From Bradyrhizobium sp. CB1650 (lineage in GTDB: Bacteria; Pseudomonadota; Alphaproteobacteria; Rhizobiales; Xanthobacteraceae), in the NCBI RefSeq assembly GCF_029761915.1, contig NZ_CP121695.1, positions 4,307,501 through 4,371,500 of the forward strand: 64,000 nucleotides of DNA. The letters run 5' to 3'. A program made the position numbers and the translations under genes. The notes under the pieces are model-generated. The model ran no database searches. It saw nothing but the letters and a program-made list of their open reading frames with translations, and had not been told where the DNA came from. This document shows, one piece after another, positions 59,596 through 64,000 of this stretch. How positions within the stretch are numbered: the first letter of the stretch is position 1; each line of letters starts with the position of its first letter.

Positions 59596-61806
59596 CTACT
59601 CCACGCTGCCGGCGCCGCGACGCAGATCAGCCTCGATCTGCAAGCGCGTGCCGCCGCCGAAGCGGGCGCGGTAGACCTGAAGATTCTCCATGATCCGCTG
59701 TACGTAGTTGCGCGTCTCCGAGAACGGGATCAACTCGACCCAGTCGACCGCATCGACCTTCGGCTCACGCGGGTCGCCGTAGCGGTCGATCCACTTCTTC
59801 ACGCTGCCGCGGCCGGCGTTGTAGGCGGCAAACGTCATGATGTAGGAGCCGCGATAGTCCTCCAGCAGTCCGCCGAGTTCGGCGGCGCCGAGCGTGGCGT
59901 TGTAGGCCGAATCGTTCTTCAGCCGGGACAGGTCGTAGGTCGCCCCGTGCCGCTTGCAGACATAGCGCGCGGCGTCCGGCGTCACCTGCATCAGACCATA
60001 GGCCTGCGCCGGCGAGACCACGGAGGGATTGAACGCGCTTTCCTGCCGCGCAATGGCGTAGACGATGCTGCGCTCGACCTCGGGGCCGATCTGCGTGAAC
60101 TGCGGAATGCCGTTGACCGGGTAGGCATAGAAGTCGAACGGCAGACCGCGATTGAGCGCAGCCTTGCCCACGAGAAGCATGCCGCGCGCGTCGCTGTAGC
60201 GCTGGGTGAGCTCGCCGAGGCCGGCAAGCGCCTCGGGATCGCCGTTCTCGCCCATGTCGGCGAGCATCGGCACCGCGAGTTCGCGCTCGTCGAGTTCGTA
60301 GAGCAATTGCGCCGCGCGCACGATCTCCAGCCGTTCGGCGCCGCGGTTGCGCGGCGCGCTGTTGAGCGCGATTTGCGGCAAGCCGAGCTTGGCCCGGGCG
60401 AGCTGGCCGTAATAGCTGGTCGACTGCTCGGACGCGCGTGCATAGGCGTTGCGAGCCTCCTGCTGGCGGCCCATGGCCTCCGCTGCGCGGCCCTGCCAAT
60501 AGCCGGCGCGCGCCAGCGTGGTCGGATTGACGCTACCGACGCCGATGCGCGCAAAATGCTGGGCGGCGGTCGAGGGATCGTTGAGGAAGCGCAGCGCGAT
60601 CCATCCCGCGGTGAATTCCTGCTCGGTCTTGTAGATGTCGCGCGAGGGCAGCGCGGCGTCGCGCGCGATCAGATAGGCGCTACGGAACTCCTCCGTGTCG
60701 ATCATCTTGCGCGCGAGCAGGCGCCGCTCGATCCACCATTCGTCGAGATTGTGGAGCCGGTTCGGATCCTTCGGCGCCGACAACATGAGCTGGGCGGCTT
60801 CCGCAAACTTCTCCTCGCGACGCAGGAGCTGGATCCTGCTGAAGATGTAGCCGGGGTCGCCGTGCAATTCGCGCGGCACGGCCTCGAGCAGCGCGCGCGT
60901 GTTGGGGGCCTTCCTGTAGGCGGCGATGCGGGCCTTGGCGAGCGCGACATAGCCGGCGCCGAGGCGCTTGGCGGCGCGCAGCGCCGCCTCGTGCTCGCTG
61001 CCGTAAAGCAGCGTGTCCATCCGCGCCTTCTGGTCGCCCGGGGTGAGCAGGGCGCCGAACTGATCGAGCGCGTTGTTCTCGGTCTCCTCCGACATCGAGT
61101 CGCTGCGCCAGGCCTCGCGCACCAGCCGCTCCGCATTGGCGCGGTCGCCGCGCGCCAGCATCGCCCTGGCGAGCGAAAAGCGGCCCTTGGCCGAAATCGG
61201 AGATTCGTTCTCGAACCACGACCACGCGACTGAATCGTCGCGCCGGTCGTCCCACATCGCGGCCTCGAGGCGCCGGCGCAGGAAGGTCTGCGACGGCCAG
61301 CTCGGATTGGCAGCGAGGAAGGCGCGGTAGCGTTCGACGGTCGCGCCATTGTCCTCGCTCCGCAGGATGATCCATTCCGCGAGCTTGCGCGCGACGGGGT
61401 CCGAGATGCTGGCTTCGGCGTTGGTCGCATCGGCCTGCCTGCGCTTGCGCACGAGCTCGATGACGTTTTCCAGCGTGTCCTTGTCGCCCTGCGAGGTCGA
61501 CGAGGTCGCGGCGACGGCGGCCGGCAGCACCGGCTTGCGGGGCGCTGCATGCTGGCGCGTTGCCGGCGCAAGCACGGGAGCGGTCACGGCCGGCGCGGTC
61601 GGCCTGATCGTCGCGGTCGCCTGCGGCGCGTCCTGCCTCGCCGGCTCGGGCTTCGTCTTGGGAACCACGTTGCGGGCGATCGGCCGTGGCTTCGGCAGTG
61701 GAACCTTGGGCGCGGCCCAGGCGGCAGCCGGGACCAGCCCGATTGTCACCACCAGGCCCATGGCAAGGCCTGCAGACATCAATTTGGCACGGGCAGGAGA
61801 GGTCAC
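59596..61806 (-). CDS. Soluble lytic transglycosylase (Slt70-like)
   Basis: A 736-residue exported enzyme. A signal peptide (LMSAGLAMGLVVTIGLVPAAA) is followed by a Pro/Ala/Thr-rich linker (residues ~35-110), a long alpha-superhelical region (about 115-560) typical of Slt70, and the SLT domain (about 570-700) with the catalytic Glu in IARQESAFNPSV, AYGLMQVTPDA and TFAAYNAGRGSVKKW. It degrades peptidoglycan. The GTG start 61806 or ATG 61779 both keep the signal peptide. It is divergent from dapA. Confidence 0.92.
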   Translation of the reverse strand: MTSPARAKLMSAGLAMGLVVTIGLVPAAAWAAPKVPLPKPRPIARNVVPKTKPEPARQDAPQATATIRPTAPAVTAPVLAPATRQHAAPRKPVLPAAVAATSSTSQGDKDTLENVIELVRKRRQADATNAEASISDPVARKLAEWIILRSEDNGATVERYRAFLAANPSWPSQTFLRRRLEAAMWDDRRDDSVAWSWFENESPISAKGRFSLARAMLARGDRANAERLVREAWRSDSMSEETENNALDQFGALLTPGDQKARMDTLLYGSEHEAALRAAKRLGAGYVALAKARIAAYRKAPNTRALLEAVPRELHGDPGYIFSRIQLLRREEKFAEAAQLMLSAPKDPNRLHNLDEWWIERRLLARKMIDTEEFRSAYLIARDAALPSRDIYKTEQEFTAGWIALRFLNDPSTAAQHFARIGVGSVNPTTLARAGYWQGRAAEAMGRQQEARNAYARASEQSTSYYGQLARAKLGLPQIALNSAPRNRGAERLEIVRAAQLLYELDERELAVPMLADMGENGDPEALAGLGELTQRYSDARGMLLVGKAALNRGLPFDFYAYPVNGIPQFTQIGPEVERSIVYAIARQESAFNPSVVSPAQAYGLMQVTPDAARYVCKRHGATYDLSRLKNDSAYNATLGAAELGGLLEDYRGSYIMTFAAYNAGRGSVKKWIDRYGDPREPKVDAVDWVELIPFSETRNYVQRIMENLQVYRARFGGGTRLQIEADLRRGAGSVE

Positions 61807-62033
61807 GGCGTCACGTCGCCCCCGAATCAGTCAAGTGGCTCAAGGCCTAGCAATATTTGATTGAATATGCGGACAAATTCCCAACAGCCGCTTACCTCCG
61901 CCCGGTTTGCACCACCACCGCGGCAAAATCGCGGCCTAAACGGTGCGTCACCGGGCTGCGGCCCTTTTACCGGCCGGATAGACCCGATATGTATGGGGCT
62001 TGCGCTCAAGCTCGTCGCGTACGGAGGAAGTCC

Positions 62034-62924
62034 ATGGCAGCCAAGACGAAATTCCGGGGGTCGTTCACCGCCTTGGTCACGCCGTTCAAGAACGGCTCGC
62101 TCGACGAGGCGGCGTTCCGCTCGCTGGTGAACTGGCAGATCGCCGAGGGCACCCACGGCCTTGTCCCGGTCGGCACCACCGGCGAGAGCCCGACGCTCAG
62201 CCATGACGAGCACAAGAAGGTCGTCGAATGGTGCATCGGCGAGGCCAAGGGGCGCGTGCCTGTGATCGCAGGCGCCGGCTCCAACTCGACCAAGGAAGCC
62301 ATCGAGCTCGCGCAGCACGCCGAGAAGGCGGGCGCGAACGCCGTGCTGGTCGTGACGCCCTACTACAACAAGCCGACCCAGGAGGGGCTCTACCAGCACT
62401 TCAAGGCGATCAACGATGCGATTGGAATTCCTATCGTTATCTACAATATCCCGCCGCGCTCGGTGATCGACATGTCGGTCGACACCATGAAGCGGCTGTG
62501 GGACCTGAAGAACATCGCTGGCGTCAAGGACGCCACCGCCAGCATGGTGCGGGTGTCGCAGCAACGCGCGGCGATGGGTGAGGATTTCAACCAGCTCTCG
62601 GGCGAGGACGCCACCGTGCTCGGCTACATGGCGCATGGCGGCCATGGCTGCATCTCGGTGACCTCGAACGTCGCACCGCGGCTGTGCTCGGAATTCCATG
62701 CGGCCTGGCAGAAGGGCGATCACGCCACCGCCCTGAAGCTGCACGACAAGCTGATGCCGCTGCACAACAACCTCTTCATCGAGAGCAATCCGGCACCGAT
62801 CAAGTATGCGATGTCGCTGCTCGGCAAGATGGACGAGACGCTGCGGCTGCCGATGGTGCCGGTGTCCGAGCCGACGCGCGTCGCGGTGCGCAGCGCCATG
62901 GTCCACGCCGGACTGATCAACTGA
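62034..62924 (+). CDS. dapA: 4-hydroxy-tetrahydrodipicolinate synthase
   Basis: A 296-residue enzyme condensing pyruvate and aspartate semialdehyde, the first step of the diaminopimelate/lysine branch. The Schiff-base Lys is in [10 protein letters not shown] (about residue 162), Tyr in VIYNIPPRS (about 134), and [14 protein letters not shown] and [11 protein letters not shown] match the family. A perfect GGAGG ribosome site precedes ATG 62034. mscL and smpB follow on the same strand. Confidence 0.96.
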   Translation: MAAKTKFRGSFTALVTPFKNGSLDEAAFRSLVNWQIAEGTHGLVPVGTTGESPTLSHDEHKKVVEWCIGEAKGRVPVIAGAGSNSTKEAIELAQHAEKAGANAVLVVTPYYNKPTQEGLYQHFKAINDAIGIPIVIYNIPPRSVIDMSVDTMKRLWDLKNIAGVKDATASMVRVSQQRAAMGEDFNQLSGEDATVLGYMAHGGHGCISVTSNVAPRLCSEFHAAWQKGDHATALKLHDKLMPLHNNLFIESNPAPIKYAMSLLGKMDETLRLPMVPVSEPTRVAVRSAMVHAGLIN

Positions 62925-62948
62925 CGCACTAGCGTTTGGGAGCTTTTC

Positions 62949-63392
62949 ATGAGCGTCCAGGACAAGGGCATGCGGATGCTCAAGGAGTTCCGCGAATTCG
63001 CCATGAAGGGCAACGTCGTCGATCTCGCGGTCGCCGTCATCATCGGTGCGGCCTTCGGCGCCATCGTCAATTCGCTGGTCGGCGACGTGATCATGCCGAT
63101 CATCGGCGCCGCCACCGGCGGGCTCGACTTCTCCAATTACTTCACCCCCTTGTCGAAGGCGGTCACCGCCACCAATCTGGCCGATGCGAAAAAGCAAGGC
63201 GCGGTGCTGGCCTGGGGCAGCTTCCTCACGCTGACGATCAACTTCATCATCGTCGCTTTCGTGCTGTTCCTGGTGATCCGGTTGATGAGCCAGTTGAAGC
63301 GCAAGGAGGAGGCCGCGCCTGCGGCACCGCCGAAACCGTCGGCGGAGGTCGAGCTGCTGACCGAGATCCGCGATCTCCTCAAGAAGTCTTGA
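62949..63392 (+). CDS. mscL: Large-conductance mechanosensitive channel MscL
   Basis: A 147-residue pentameric channel subunit that vents solutes under membrane tension. N-terminal amphipathic helix and first helix ([20 protein letters not shown] then [19 protein letters not shown]), periplasmic loop, second helix ([20 protein letters not shown]) and C-terminal bundle ([12 protein letters not shown]) match the family. The gene lies 24 bp after dapA. Confidence 0.95.
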   Translation: MSVQDKGMRMLKEFREFAMKGNVVDLAVAVIIGAAFGAIVNSLVGDVIMPIIGAATGGLDFSNYFTPLSKAVTATNLADAKKQGAVLAWGSFLTLTINFIIVAFVLFLVIRLMSQLKRKEEAAPAAPPKPSAEVELLTEIRDLLKKS

Positions 63393-63453
63393 CGCGCGCG
63401 CTTCGTCGAAACTGTTAGCGTCTTAACGCGCATCTCGATCGGATTTGTCTGCG

Positions 63454-63927
63454 ATGGCCGATAAGAACGAACGTCCGATCAAGGTCGTGGCGGAAAACCG
63501 CAAAGCCCGCTTCAACTACGCGATCGAGGATACGGTCGAGGCGGGCATTGCGCTGACCGGAACCGAGGTCAAGTCGATCCGCAACGGCAAGAGCACGATC
63601 GCGGAATCTTACGCGGATTCGAAGAACGGCGAGATCTGGCTGATCAACGCCAACATTCCCGCATATCTCCAGGGCAACCGCTTCAACCACGAGCCCAAGA
63701 GGCCTCGCAAACTGCTCCTGCACCGCAGGCAGATCAACAAGCTGATCGGCGCGGTGGATCGCGAAGGCATGACGCTGATCCCGCTCAAGCTCTACTTCAA
63801 CGAACGCGGTCGCGCCAAGCTGCAGCTCGCGGTTGCAAAGGGCAAGAAGCTGCACGACAAGCGTGAGACCGTGAAGAAGCGCGATTGGGGCCGGGAGAAG
63901 GGCCGGCTGATGCGGGCGAGGGGCTAG
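63454..63927 (+). CDS. smpB: SsrA-binding protein SmpB
   Basis: A 157-residue RNA-binding protein that delivers tmRNA to stalled ribosomes (trans-translation). Clear marks: [42 protein letters not shown]-type [15 protein letters not shown], and the basic [20 protein letters not shown] tail. ATG 63454 is used because it matches the normal N-terminus; TTG 63445 would add three residues. tmRNA itself is not in the window. Confidence 0.95.
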   Translation: MADKNERPIKVVAENRKARFNYAIEDTVEAGIALTGTEVKSIRNGKSTIAESYADSKNGEIWLINANIPAYLQGNRFNHEPKRPRKLLLHRRQINKLIGAVDREGMTLIPLKLYFNERGRAKLQLAVAKGKKLHDKRETVKKRDWGREKGRLMRARG

Positions 63928-63931
63928 CGAG

Positions 63932-64000
63932 ATGAACCAGAGAAACCTGACCGAGGTCGACTGGAGCCGGATTCCCGCACCCATCGATGACGGCGGCGCC
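63932..64000 (+). CDS. Peroxiredoxin (AhpC/TSA-like), 5' end only
   Basis: Only 23 codons before the window ends: MNQRNLTEVDWSRIPAPIDD then GGA. This start pattern recalls a rhizobial peroxiredoxin family (thiol-specific antioxidant). Too little remains to confirm; the catalytic Cys lies outside. It follows smpB by 4 bp. Confidence 0.55.
   Translation, partial: MNQRNLTEVDWSRIPAPIDDGGA

Overview
The window reads as chromosome of a GC-rich alphaproteobacterium, most likely Bradyrhizobium or a close relative. Supporting this are divK-pleD, an EipB (DUF1849) protein, gatC-gatA-gatB with small interleaved ORFs, ruvX, pyrB-pyrC-plsY, dprA, topA-rnr-DUF983-Nudix and rpmG, and several families of palindromic intergenic repeats that I recall from Bradyrhizobium genomes. 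Coding density is high, and most other long open frames are GC-driven shadows. No CRISPR array, prophage or intact insertion sequence was seen.

Layout. 1-1200 is the 3' part of clpA. 1323-6059 holds an aldo/keto reductase and an AraC regulator divergent from nitrilase plus aldoxime dehydratase, an aldoxime -> nitrile -> acid module. 6063-17827 is housekeeping and transport: HAD phosphatase, orphan TRAP-type binding protein, lytic transglycosylase, AzlCD, TrmO, HIT, GNAT, GDPD, two RidA proteins, EipB, a 51-aa microprotein, DinB and DUF3572. 18056-19808 is divK-pleD. 20103-23865 has a TetR/MFS pair with a clean palindromic operator and amtB behind a sigma-54-like promoter. 24072-32846 carries rpmG with its terminator, a flavin monooxygenase, Nudix, DUF983, rnr and topA. 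33074-38022 is an accessory block: adenylate cyclase-like protein and two HxlR-controlled redox divergons. 38019-44722 has a frameshifted dprA, amidase, patatin, plsY, pyrC and pyrB. 44943-49739 has an M15 peptidase, AidB-like dehydrogenase, CPBP protease, AEC transporter and ruvX. 49783-53196 has a LysR regulator and two tandem nitronate monooxygenase-type genes. 53273-57113 is gatCAB. 57669-64000 has a 30-residue Lys/Ala peptide, a Sel1 protein, tRNA-Ser(GCU), an Slt transglycosylase, dapA, mscL, smpB and the start of a peroxiredoxin.

The points most worth a second look are the dprA frameshift near 39031-39041, the accessory blocks splitting pyrBC-plsY-dprA-topA-rnr, a low-GC divergent patch inside gatB, a monooxygenase whose C-terminus is encoded by an intergenic repeat, the inverted-repeat operators of the TetR and HxlR regulators, and the repeat families. 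I found no clearly undescribed multi-gene system. The aldoxime-nitrile module and the two HxlR divergons are the most system-like loci.
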